Under the pieces are notes generated by a model. The model was not told where the DNA came from, ran no database searches, and saw only the letters and a program-made list of their open reading frames with translations. The position numbers were made by a program, and so were the translations under genes. Shown in pieces: positions 20,370 through 29,442 of a stretch of DNA of 35,305 bases (its first letter is position 1; every line of letters begins with the position of its first letter). The stretch is from Clostridiales bacterium. Its GTDB lineage: Bacteria > Bacillota > Clostridia > Peptostreptococcales > Anaerovoracaceae. The stretch is taken from contig JALEUQ010000018.1 in assembly GCA_022780965.1 (NCBI GenBank), positions 1-35,305 on the forward strand. The letters run 5' to 3'.

Positions 20370-21217
20370 TTGCCAAAAACCTCAACGATTCTGTCTGCTG
20401 CCTGCGAAATTGTCAGGCAGTCAGTATCTATTTCAATACCCTCGTCTCTCAGTCTGCCAAGAAGTTTAGATGCGGCAGGTACTTCAAGCCCTATTGCCGT
20501 AAGCTCGTCCCTTCTGGCGAACACCTGACCGGGAGTGCCGTTCATTACAACAGTTCCTTTGTTCATTACGAGAACCCTGTCTGACATTGCGGCTATATCA
20601 TCCATGTCATGAGATACAAGTATTATTATATTATTCTCTTCTTCATGTATGGCTCTTACCATGTCCAGAATGTCTCTGTGCGCCTTGGGATTAAGGCCTG
20701 CAGTAGGTTCATCCAGAATAAGCACTTCGGGTTTCATTGCAATGACACCTGCAATCGCCACCCTTCGCTTCTGACCGCCCGAGAGTTCAAAAGGCGACGC
20801 GTTTTTCACCTGTTCGTAGTCAAGGCCCACAAGCTCCAGCGCATCTTTGACTCTCCTGTCGATTTCCTCCTGCTCAAGTCCCAGGTTAGAGGGACCGTAT
20901 GCAACATCCTTGGCTACAGTTTCTTCAAACAGCTGGTACTCCGGATACTGGAACACAAGCCCTATCCTCTTCCTCACATCCAGCATGGAAGTGCTGCTGT
21001 CGGTAATGACGGTGTCACCTACCACTATTGTCCCTGATTTAGGTTTAAGCAGTCCGTTAAGCTGCTGAAGCAGTGTCGACTTGCCCGAACCTGTATGTCC
21101 GATGATTCCGACGATTTCGCCGTCTTCCAGTCTGAAATTAACGTTATCAAGAGCAAGGGTTTCCCCCGGGAAACCCTCATTGTAAACATAATTAAGATTT
21201 TTTACTTCTATTGACAT
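20366..21217 (-). CDS. ecfA2: ECF transporter ATPase EcfA2
   Basis: Walker A GHTGSGKST, FELSGGQKRRVAIAG, LDEPTAGL; 4-bp overlap with ecfT. Confidence 0.93.
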   Translation of the reverse strand: MSIEVKNLNYVYNEGFPGETLALDNVNFRLEDGEIVGIIGHTGSGKSTLLQQLNGLLKPKSGTIVVGDTVITDSSTSMLDVRKRIGLVFQYPEYQLFEETVAKDVAYGPSNLGLEQEEIDRRVKDALELVGLDYEQVKNASPFELSGGQKRRVAIAGVIAMKPEVLILDEPTAGLNPKAHRDILDMVRAIHEEENNIIILVSHDMDDIAAMSDRVLVMNKGTVVMNGTPGQVFARRDELTAIGLEVPAASKLLGRLRDEGIEIDTDCLTISQAADRIVEVFGK

Positions 21218-22038
21218 AAGAACCTCACAAGCTGCTCTTCTTCAATAATATCACCTGGAACATCCATTCCGCGGCTGCGAAGTTCCTCTGCCAGTTCAAC
21301 AACAGGCGGAACGCCCAGACTTATCTCGCGGAGCACGTCGATGCTCCTGAATATTTCAACAGGTGCTCCCTGCAGTTTCACCTGTCCCCTGTCCATAACT
21401 ATAATCTCGTCTGCCTGCGCAGCCTCCTCCATAAAATGAGTAATGAGAATGGTGGTAATGCCCTGACTGTTCAGCTCCCTGACAATCTCCAGAACCTCCC
21501 TGCGCCCTTTGGGGTCCAGCATTGCCGTAGGTTCGTCAAATACAATGCATTCCGGTCTCATGGCAACTGCACCTGCTATGGCAATCCTCTGCTTCTGTCC
21601 GCCGCTCAGCTGATGAGGCGCCTTGTTTCTCAGATGATACATGTCAACCCGCTTGAGGGCGTCGTCAACTCTCCGCCTGATTTCTGCAGGATCAACACCC
21701 AGGTTCTCCGGACCGAATGCCACATCATCCTCCACAATGGACGAAACTATCTGGTTATCCGGATTCTGAAACACCATCGCCACCCTGGATCTGATGTCCC
21801 ATATCCTGCTGTCGTCTGCAGTATCCATGCCGTCCACCAGAATTCTGCCTGATGTGGGCACCAGCAGCCCGTTGAGATTTCTTGCGAGAGTAGATTTACC
21901 CGAGCCGTTCTGCCCTATGATGGCCGTGAAGCTTCCCTTCTCGATGGTGAAGCTCACATCATCTATGGCTCTTGTTTTCTCTGTCCCGTCTTTATCATAT
22001 TCAAATGTCAGGTTCTCTACTCTGATAAAATCTGTCAC
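21208..22038 (-). CDS. ecfA1: ECF transporter ATPase EcfA1
   Basis: GQNGSGKST, HQLSGGQKQRIAIAGAVAMRPECIVFDEPTAMLDP; GTG start overlapping aroD stop. Confidence 0.93.
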   Translation of the reverse strand: MTDFIRVENLTFEYDKDGTEKTRAIDDVSFTIEKGSFTAIIGQNGSGKSTLARNLNGLLVPTSGRILVDGMDTADDSRIWDIRSRVAMVFQNPDNQIVSSIVEDDVAFGPENLGVDPAEIRRRVDDALKRVDMYHLRNKAPHQLSGGQKQRIAIAGAVAMRPECIVFDEPTAMLDPKGRREVLEIVRELNSQGITTILITHFMEEAAQADEIIVMDRGQVKLQGAPVEIFRSIDVLREISLGVPPVVELAEELRSRGMDVPGDIIEEEQLVRFLCQ

Positions 22039-22850
22039 TATTTTGCCCCATATACTTCGTCAAGTTTCTCAGCAAGTCTGCCTGCCTCAATCTGTCCCGG
22101 CGCAGACGCTCTGTCCAGAGCCGCGAAAGTAATCACAGAACCGTACTTGCCTCCTATAACTCGTGTCGCTGCTCCTGCCTTACCCATGGCCATTGTAATG
22201 ACCGGACCTATTTTTTCTCTGGTAAGATACGCAGTTGCGCGTATCATTTCCTTGGCGTCATCTGTGTCATGAGCCATTGCAGCCACCTTGTACATATCGC
22301 CTTTGTAGTTTGTCATGGCGCCGACAAGCCTTACGATGTCCTTTGACGGAATCATCTCATCAAACTCGTGATATGAAAGTATAACTCTAGCACCCAGCTC
22401 ATGCAGCTTCTTCACTCGTGCAGCAAGCAGATTGCCGCCGATACCGCCGTTCTTCTTCTTGAGGCCTCTAATTTCAACGTCCACAAGATCCACCAGATTG
22501 GACTCGGCAACGAATTCCTGAATACCCTCAATCTGCTCATTGCTCAGCTCAATGCATCCCCCCTGCCTGCCGGTTCTCAATGTGAAAATCAGCGGCATTT
22601 CACCAATTATTTCTCTGATGCCGTCAAGGATGTTGAGCATTTCCAGATAAATATCTGTCTTTACCAGTTTTTCCTCTATATTGTCAATTTCAGCAAGATA
22701 GAAGTCCGCTCTCCATTCAATTACCTGAACGGGTCTGCTTACCGCCTTCTCACACTGCTGAATTATTTCCTCGTATGTCTTACCTGTTAAAGAGATTGCA
22801 ACCTGTGGTCTTCCAGTTTCAAAATTAACATTTCTGATTTGTAAACTCAT
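22038..22850 (-). CDS. aroD: Type I 3-dehydroquinate dehydratase
   Basis: PVQVIEWRADFYL, ILSYHEF, YKVAAMAHDTDD, ITMAMGKAGAATRVIGGKYGSVITFA. Confidence 0.93.
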   Translation of the reverse strand: MSLQIRNVNFETGRPQVAISLTGKTYEEIIQQCEKAVSRPVQVIEWRADFYLAEIDNIEEKLVKTDIYLEMLNILDGIREIIGEMPLIFTLRTGRQGGCIELSNEQIEGIQEFVAESNLVDLVDVEIRGLKKKNGGIGGNLLAARVKKLHELGARVILSYHEFDEMIPSKDIVRLVGAMTNYKGDMYKVAAMAHDTDDAKEMIRATAYLTREKIGPVITMAMGKAGAATRVIGGKYGSVITFAALDRASAPGQIEAGRLAEKLDEVYGAK

Positions 22851-22887
22851 AGTCTCTCCTCTTTCTTTAATAATACCTTGAATAAAT

Positions 22888-22893
22888 ATTATA
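22888..22893 (-). promoter_or_regulatory. Extended -10 (TGCTATAAT) of the aroD operon promoter
   Basis: Minus strand TTCAAA-N17-TATAAT with TGn, about 37 nt upstream of the aroD start. Confidence 0.6.
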
Positions 22894-23011
22894 GCATTTT
22901 TAACAACTGATTTGAATGACTATTTATCCAATCATGAAAAGGCTCATGGAAAGGCTCCGAGTTCTTTTGTGCCTGACAATTCTCTTTGTGCCTCAGCGTA
23001 TCTGCTCAGCG

Positions 23012-23053
23012 TTTACTATAATACAACAATATTGTATACTGCTTAATATACAA
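23012..23053 (+). promoter_or_regulatory. mocR promoter with overlapping operator-like repeats
   Basis: TTTACT-N17-TATACT; ATACAA (23021), inverted TTGTAT (23032), ATACAA (23048). Confidence 0.55.
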
Positions 23054-23089
23054 AAATTATATTTTTTCTAATTACAGTTGGAGGTGGAA

Positions 23090-24487
23090 ATGATTTCCTT
23101 ATTTCCTCATATAGATGAGCACAGGCACGAACCTTACTACCATCAGTTATATAAATATATACGCGACGAAATAACCGCCGGCAAAATCCCGGCAGGCGAG
23201 AAACTGCCTTCTCTCAGGTCCCTTGCCAAATCCACAGGGCTCAGTATTACCACCGTTGATCAGGCCTACAGCCAGCTGACTGTAGAAGGCTACATCGAAA
23301 GCCGCCCTCAGTCAGGATATTTCGTTAATGATGTAAATTACTCTTACTCAGATGGCATTTCACCGGAGCAGGAACTGTTCAGCAGCGACGTTTCCATAAT
23401 CGACGACAGCATTTCTGCCAGTTCATCAGCTTATTACCACGATCCGGAATGCTTCGACTTCAACAAGTGGAAAAAGTGCATGAACAAAATTATCAACGAG
23501 TACCCTCAGGCTTTGATGTTCGAAGGGGAACCGCAGGGTGAAATTGCTCTGCGCGCTGAAATTGCCAAGTACCTGTATCTTTCCCGCGGCGTATCATGTT
23601 CACCTGATCAGATTATCATCGGTGCAGGTACCCAGCAGATAACTAACCATATTGCCACCATGCTCCGCAAACTGCATGTGGAGCACGTTGCCATCGAAAG
23701 TCCAGGCTACAAGCCGGTTCGCAGCACTTTTCGCGACAGAGGCTTCGCCATAACTGACGTTGACGTTAATGATTCAGGAATAATCATCGAGAAGCTTCCT
23801 GCCAATATTAAAACAGCCACATACGTAAGTCCTTCCAACCACGTATTTACAGGTGCTGTTATGCCCATAGGACGTCGCTATCAGCTCATTAACTGGGCTG
23901 TCGAGAACGACAGCTACATCATAGAGGACGACTACGACAGCGAACTCAGATACTTCGGCAGACCGATACCTGCCCTCAAGAGTCTTAAGGATTACGACAG
24001 AGTAATATATCTGGGCTCATTTTCCAGCACTCTTTTCGCTGCTGTCAAAATAAGTTACATGGTGCTTCCAAGGCACATGGCCGAAATGTTCCAGTCCATG
24101 GCACGCGATTATACTCAAACATGCTCCAAGCTGGAACAGCTTTCACTGGCAATGTTCATGGAAACCGGCAACTACCAGACTCACCTGAAGAAACTGCGTA
24201 AGCTTTACTCAAACAAGCTTAACACAGTCATCAATTATCTGAGCGAACACGGCGGTGATTTCATCGAAATGAAGAGTTCATCTTCCGGCATAAATCTGCT
24301 TATAAGAATCAATACGGACAAAAGTCCCGAAGCAATTAAAAAGGATGCCATTAATCATGGCATCCAGGTTGTTCCACTTCAGGAGAAAAATCTCTTTCTT
24401 CTGTACTATAATCAGATTCCTCTGGATCGAATTCCTCAGGCCCTGGATGATCTTCTCTCCTCATGGAGACAGCCTTCACAAGCATAG
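23090..24487 (+). CDS. MocR/PdxR-type transcriptional regulator (GntR wHTH fused to aminotransferase-like domain)
   Basis: YKYIRDEITAGKIPAGEKLPSLRSLAKSTGLSITTVDQAYSQLTVEGYIESRPQSGYFV, then fold I aminotransferase YIIEDDYDSELRY; start 23090 or 23078. Confidence 0.93.
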   Translation: MISLFPHIDEHRHEPYYHQLYKYIRDEITAGKIPAGEKLPSLRSLAKSTGLSITTVDQAYSQLTVEGYIESRPQSGYFVNDVNYSYSDGISPEQELFSSDVSIIDDSISASSSAYYHDPECFDFNKWKKCMNKIINEYPQALMFEGEPQGEIALRAEIAKYLYLSRGVSCSPDQIIIGAGTQQITNHIATMLRKLHVEHVAIESPGYKPVRSTFRDRGFAITDVDVNDSGIIIEKLPANIKTATYVSPSNHVFTGAVMPIGRRYQLINWAVENDSYIIEDDYDSELRYFGRPIPALKSLKDYDRVIYLGSFSSTLFAAVKISYMVLPRHMAEMFQSMARDYTQTCSKLEQLSLAMFMETGNYQTHLKKLRKLYSNKLNTVINYLSEHGGDFIEMKSSSSGINLLIRINTDKSPEAIKKDAINHGIQVVPLQEKNLFLLYYNQIPLDRIPQALDDLLSSWRQPSQA

Positions 24488-27062
24488 CAGTGATTCTGCC
24501 GCCCCATCTGCACAGAATTATCAGGAGAATTACGGCCATCAGGGATATGAGTGCTCCGGCAGCAAGTCCCGGTGGCCTGAATTTCAGTTCTATTGTATGT
24601 TTTCCCGGAGACAAATTGAATGCAATGAACTCATTTCCGGCAAGCTGTTCGATGCTCCGCTTCATGCCGTCAACTTCAAGTGTCCATCCTGCCTCGTAAG
24701 GAATTGAAGTTACCAGCACCCCGGATTTATCCATGTCCACACTGCCCTTAACGTAAGTTTCATCCCAGTCGACTATATCCATCGTTGTGGCTGATATGAT
24801 ATCGTATGCCTTGTTCCACTTGTCATAGTCCAGGGAGCATACATGCGCGATAATGCCCCCGCTATGTCCTTCTTCATAACCGATATTGATGCTGAAAGTC
24901 TGTCCCTCTTTCACCTCACCGATATTAATAACAGAACCGCAATCAGACCTGATGCTCTCATAATAATCCGAATCTTCCTTGGTTACATCTATTGATTCGC
25001 AGGATTCCGCCTCCACAAATACATAGTATTTCTGTGTTTTGTCAGCAGTGTAAGAAATATTCACTGCCGAAGAACTGCCGCTGTTATCAGGCTCGGTAAT
25101 CCATGCTCCCTCACCATTTCCCGAAACTGTCATGTTGTCACTGTCAATGCGATTAAACTGCAGTTCCTCGAATACACTCCTGCATTCGTTATCTGTGGCA
25201 GCACGAATATAATCGTCAAGCACGCGGAAAGGATTATCCAGGTCCACATCCCATGTCCATATGGAATTGGCAGTAACATATCCGAGAGCAAGAGGATACT
25301 TGTTTTCGTTTAATGTACTCTCGCCTGCGCGACTGATTTCAACGAAGTCCGAATCCTCTACCGCGGAACTTTTGCCTATAAGATATTTCACGTTCAAAAT
25401 TGCGTTGGTAACCGGATTTGTCGGATTGTAGTTGTATCTGTTCTTGCCGGGTTCGCCCTCTATGCCTATGCGCTCCATAAGATATGTTGCTTCCGCATTG
25501 ATTGATGACGAGAACTGGGACACACCTTTGTAATGATAAAGTGCCGGTGTATTGAGAATGAAATTGTCATCAAGCTCAACACGGGCAAGCTGGCCGTCAA
25601 CCTGCTCCACCAGCTCACGCACATCATCATAATTGCTGAAGTAGTAGTCTCTGTCCGAATTGCCCACCTTGTTGAAACTGATGGAAACGTTGCATCCCAT
25701 CTCAACAATAATGACAATGGCAGTCAGCAGTATCATGGTATCCCTGCGCAGCCGCCCTTTCCTGTATGCTGCAAGAATAATTGTATAACAAATCAGAAGT
25801 GCAGCGCCCAGATAGAAATATACGTTTACGTTATCGATGTTCTCCGACATGAATTTCTGTGCCAGAACATACCAGCCAAGAATGCCTGCCATGGCAGCCC
25901 ATATGGTGTTCACTCTCACCTGGTCGATTTTCCTGAAGGCCTTATATGCCATGCCGATCAGTATGAAGCTGACCACAAACGTATACCTGAACGGCAGCTG
26001 GTTAGGGAAATGGAATCCGTGCCAGATGAAGTCCAGTTTATTAATATTAAGGCTCAGGAACAGGAATGTCAGGAACGCCAGATTTATGGACTTTTCCCTA
26101 AGCCCGATCGTCTTGTTCACAATATAAAAAACAATGAGCATTACCACCAGGAGTCCGCAGTAAATGTTCGGCATCCCCTCCCTGTATGTCAGCTGCGAGA
26201 AGGGCAGAAGCTGATTGAGAACGTCTATTGCATTATTGTAAAAAGTCCACGTGTCAGGCATTACCGAGTCGATATAGTATGTGTACTGCATGCTTCGGTA
26301 TGCAGGCAGCAGCATTACCGCAGCCATTGTAATGGCAAGCAGCGAGTACCCTACCGCTTTGGCAGTAGTCACAATGCATCTTCTCCTGCCGCCGCCCTTG
26401 ACAAGAATGAAATAGCTTGCCGGATAGTAGAACAGTATGAAAATGCACACCATTATCGATATGTAGTAATTGCAGAAGACTGTGAGTGCCAGCGCAATGC
26501 AGTAAAGCGCCGGACCTCTGCCCTGAATTATACGCTGCAGTCCCAGCATTACCAGAGGCAGCAGGAGCACTGCATCCATCCACATGATGCACCAGTAATA
26601 TCCCATGACGAAGGCACAAAGTGCATAGAGCGTCGCGAAGGCAGCAGTCGCCATATCGTAATGCTTTCCTGTCTCTTTAAGGTATATGCACATGAATGCT
26701 CCGGCGAGCCCTATCTTGATAAGGAGAATTACCGTAACCCCTTCCACAATGAACTTTGCCGGGCACACTAACAGCAGAAGATTCAGCGGGCTGGCCCCGT
26801 AATATGCGATAAGATTCCAGAAATTGCTCCCTGCGGCACCGTCCCATGTATAGAACAGACTGTCACCGTTTTGCATCTTATGCTGCAGCTCGCTGAGAAA
26901 CGGCAGATACTGGTGATACATGTCGATTACCGGAACCTGCTGAGTTCCGAATGGGTATATGCAGTTGATGGCAAGCCCCGCCGTCACCAGAAGGACAGGT
27001 ACTATAAATGCGAGAAACGTATATCTGTTCCTGAAGCACATGTTCTTAATCTTCATCTTCAT
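24351..27062 (-). CDS. YfhO-family polytopic membrane protein (GT-C-like)
   Basis: 903 aa, many TM helices, MYHQYLPFLSELQHKMQNGDSLFYTWDGAAGSNF, NQLPFRYTFVVSFILIGMAYKAF; typical YfhO sequence. Confidence 0.88.
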   Translation of the reverse strand: MKMKIKNMCFRNRYTFLAFIVPVLLVTAGLAINCIYPFGTQQVPVIDMYHQYLPFLSELQHKMQNGDSLFYTWDGAAGSNFWNLIAYYGASPLNLLLLVCPAKFIVEGVTVILLIKIGLAGAFMCIYLKETGKHYDMATAAFATLYALCAFVMGYYWCIMWMDAVLLLPLVMLGLQRIIQGRGPALYCIALALTVFCNYYISIMVCIFILFYYPASYFILVKGGGRRRCIVTTAKAVGYSLLAITMAAVMLLPAYRSMQYTYYIDSVMPDTWTFYNNAIDVLNQLLPFSQLTYREGMPNIYCGLLVVMLIVFYIVNKTIGLREKSINLAFLTFLFLSLNINKLDFIWHGFHFPNQLPFRYTFVVSFILIGMAYKAFRKIDQVRVNTIWAAMAGILGWYVLAQKFMSENIDNVNVYFYLGAALLICYTIILAAYRKGRLRRDTMILLTAIVIIVEMGCNVSISFNKVGNSDRDYYFSNYDDVRELVEQVDGQLARVELDDNFILNTPALYHYKGVSQFSSSINAEATYLMERIGIEGEPGKNRYNYNPTNPVTNAILNVKYLIGKSSAVEDSDFVEISRAGESTLNENKYPLALGYVTANSIWTWDVDLDNPFRVLDDYIRAATDNECRSVFEELQFNRIDSDNMTVSGNGEGAWITEPDNSGSSSAVNISYTADKTQKYYVFVEAESCESIDVTKEDSDYYESIRSDCGSVINIGEVKEGQTFSINIGYEEGHSGGIIAHVCSLDYDKWNKAYDIISATTMDIVDWDETYVKGSVDMDKSGVLVTSIPYEAGWTLEVDGMKRSIEQLAGNEFIAFNLSPGKHTIELKFRPPGLAAGALISLMAVILLIILCRWGGRITAMLVKAVSMRREDHPGPEEFDPEESDYSTEERDFSPEVEQPGCHD

Positions 27063-27996
27063 GAATGTTTGATTCCTTTTCTATGTAAACAGGCCTTCCT
27101 TTGGTTTCCATGTACATCCTGCCGATATATTCTCCAATCAGGGCGAGTATGGCAATGGTCAGCCCTCCGAAGAAGAGTATGAGGCATATTGTTGACGCAT
27201 ATCCCGGAGTGTCGCGACCCATGATCAGCGTCTTGACTATCTCGGCTATCAGATACAGTGCCGAGCCGCATGCTGCAAGTCCTCCGAACCATCCCGCGAA
27301 CTTGAGGGGTGACACTGCGAAATTTATGAACCCGTCCATGGCATATTTTATCAGCGCGAATAATGACCACTTGCTTTCGCCCCGAACACGCTTCACATTC
27401 TCGAATTCAACCCATCTTGTATCAAATCCGACCCACGCGAAAATTCCCTTGGAGAACCTCTGATTTTCAGGCATCTGCCTGATGGCTCTGACCATGTTTC
27501 TGTTCATCAGCCTATAGTCCAGCACTCCGTCAGCAATCTCTATCTCGCTGAATCTGTTCATCAGTTTATAAAAAAGGCGCGCCCCCAGGCTTCTTATTTT
27601 CTGCTCACCTCTGCGGGTTACTCTCCGCGCCGCACAGCAGTCGCATCCCGTCGTCTCTATAGTATCCAGCATTTCTTTGATCAGTGCCGGCGGATGCTGC
27701 AGATCTGCGTCCATTATCACAGCATAGTCCCCTTTGGAGTTGCATATGCCCGCATACATGGCCGCCTCCTTGCCGAAGTTGCGGCTGAAAGAAATGTACT
27801 TAACCCTCTTATCGCCCGCAGCCAGTTCCCTGATAGCATCAAGAGTGCCGTCGCTGCTGCCGTCATTGATGAAAATGTATTTAAAACTGTACCCTAAGAT
27901 TTCTGTTTCTACGCGGCACGTTTCTTCATATACAGCCCTAATATTATCCTCTTCATTGTAACAAGGGATTATTACGTCTATCGTCTTCTCAATCAT
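27046..27996 (-). CDS. Family 2 glycosyltransferase (GtrB/CsbB type, two C-terminal TM helices)
   Basis: DVIIPCYNEEDNIRAVYEE..., FINDGSSDGTLDAIREL, MDADLQHPP, C-terminal TM pair and GEYIGRMYMETKGRPVY. Confidence 0.92.
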   Translation of the reverse strand: MIEKTIDVIIPCYNEEDNIRAVYEETCRVETEILGYSFKYIFINDGSSDGTLDAIRELAAGDKRVKYISFSRNFGKEAAMYAGICNSKGDYAVIMDADLQHPPALIKEMLDTIETTGCDCCAARRVTRRGEQKIRSLGARLFYKLMNRFSEIEIADGVLDYRLMNRNMVRAIRQMPENQRFSKGIFAWVGFDTRWVEFENVKRVRGESKWSLFALIKYAMDGFINFAVSPLKFAGWFGGLAACGSALYLIAEIVKTLIMGRDTPGYASTICLILFFGGLTIAILALIGEYIGRMYMETKGRPVYIEKESNIHEDED

Positions 27997-28002
27997 ACAG
28001 TT

Positions 28003-29064
28003 TTATTCCTCTGCTAATTCAACATCCATACCGTCTGTGACAGAAAGTTTATCGTCGCTGTTAATGAACGATGCTTCAATGTGCATGTCCGGATACTTTG
28101 CCTGAATGTCTGCTATGAACTTCTTGGCTCTGTCCTCGCCCATGATAAGACAGGAGGTGCTAAGCCCATCGCAAAATCCCGAATATCCTTTATCTGCCGC
28201 AATTGTCACTGCTTCCAGGTCCGTTTCCGCCGGATACCCTGTCTTCGGGTCAAGCACGTGATGATAAAGCTTACCGTTTTCCTTGAAGTTTCGTTCGTAT
28301 ATTCCTGATGTGACAAGTGTTCTGTCCGCAGCCTTGACACTTCCCACCATTTCTGTTCTGTCACTGTACGGTCTCTCGATGCCGACAACAAACGGCGAAC
28401 CGTCAGGCTTGCTTCCGATGGTCACAACATTGCCGCCCAGATTAACAATGGCACTTGAAGCACCGCCCTTCTCAAGGATTTCTGCCGTACGATCGGCTAT
28501 GTATCCCTTGGCAATGCCTCCCAGGTCAATTGCCGCAGCAGGATCTGCAAGGCTTACCTGATTGCCGCTTATTTCAACGTTTCTGTAATCCACACTTCCC
28601 ACAGCCTTATCAACATCTGCGTCATCGGGAACCTTCGGATTCTCACCTGTGAAATTCCACAGATCCACCAACGCACCAACTGTGCAGTCGAAGGCTCCGC
28701 CGCTCAGCTCACCCATTGTCAGCGCCATCTCGAGAACCTGCAATGTGTCATCTGAAACAGTAACCGCCTCGCCCTTGGCATGATTGATTCTGTACACATC
28801 GCTTCCTTTAACTGTTTTGCTCAAAAGGTTCTCGTATTTCGAAACAGTATCGTATGCTTCATCCAGCAGCTTTTCAGCTTCGCTGCTGTCCATGCCGTAC
28901 ACTGAGATCTGACATGTAGTGTTAAGATAGTATTCCGTTCTGCTGACAGGCTCATCTGTTTTGCTACCGCAGCCGGTCTGTGTTATAATCAGTAAAGTCA
29001 GCAGAGCTATTGCGCCTGCTGATTTTATCAGTTTTTTTATGTGAAAATGAATTACTGCGTTCAT
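28003..29064 (-). CDS. apbE: FAD:protein FMN transferase, lipoprotein
   Basis: Lipobox-like LIITQTGC; TEYYLNTTCQISVYG, GGAFDCTVGALVDLWNF, AAIDLGGIAKGYIADR, HHVLDPKTGYPA. Confidence 0.93.
   Translation of the reverse strand: MNAVIHFHIKKLIKSAGAIALLTLLIITQTGCGSKTDEPVSRTEYYLNTTCQISVYGMDSSEAEKLLDEAYDTVSKYENLLSKTVKGSDVYRINHAKGEAVTVSDDTLQVLEMALTMGELSGGAFDCTVGALVDLWNFTGENPKVPDDADVDKAVGSVDYRNVEISGNQVSLADPAAAIDLGGIAKGYIADRTAEILEKGGASSAIVNLGGNVVTIGSKPDGSPFVVGIERPYSDRTEMVGSVKAADRTLVTSGIYERNFKENGKLYHHVLDPKTGYPAETDLEAVTIAADKGYSGFCDGLSTSCLIMGEDRAKKFIADIQAKYPDMHIEASFINSDDKLSVTDGMDVELAEE
28961..28989 (+). promoter_or_regulatory. Predicted extended -10 promoter for nusG-II/Gx, inside the 5' coding part of apbE
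   Basis: TTGCTA-N17-TATAAT with TGT before the -10. Confidence 0.6.
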
Positions 29065-29079
29065 GTACTAACCTTGCTA

Positions 29080-29442
29080 ATGATCAAAAAAGCGGACATT
29101 TTACTTACAATCGGGCTGATAATTATCGGCCTTGTGATGACCTGGTATTTCACCATTGGCAAAACTGAAGCCGCCAGCCTGAAGATTACTGCCGGCGGAC
29201 AGGTATACGGGGTTTACTCTCTCGATGAGAACCGCACCATTACAGTGAAACAAGATGGTCACACAAATAAGATTACCATATCGAACGGCTCTGTTTCAAT
29301 GGCATTTTCTGACTGTCACGGTCAGGACTGTGTCATGTCCCATGCCATTACCCGCACAGGGGAGCAGATTGTCTGTCTGCCAAACAAGGTAGTATTGGAA
29401 ATCAAAGGAGGTGAGTCCGGATATGATACCATCTCAAGATAA
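29080..29442 (+). CDS. NusG domain II-containing membrane-anchored protein
   Basis: MIKKADILLTIGLIIIGLVMTWYF..., SDCHGQDCVMSHAITRTGEQIVCLPNKVVLEI; track start (GTG 29041) also possible. Confidence 0.88.
   Translation: MIKKADILLTIGLIIIGLVMTWYFTIGKTEAASLKITAGGQVYGVYSLDENRTITVKQDGHTNKITISNGSVSMAFSDCHGQDCVMSHAITRTGEQIVCLPNKVVLEIKGGESGYDTISR

Noticed and set aside
22851-22887. Riboswitch or T-box in front of the aroD-ECF operon
   Set aside because: Predicted leader is only about 30 nt, too short for either.
25533-26771. 412-codon + strand ORF
   Set aside because: Lies wholly antisense to yfhO, composition (His/Gln/Asn/Cys rich) looks like a mirror of membrane-protein codons; no RBS or recognisable domain.
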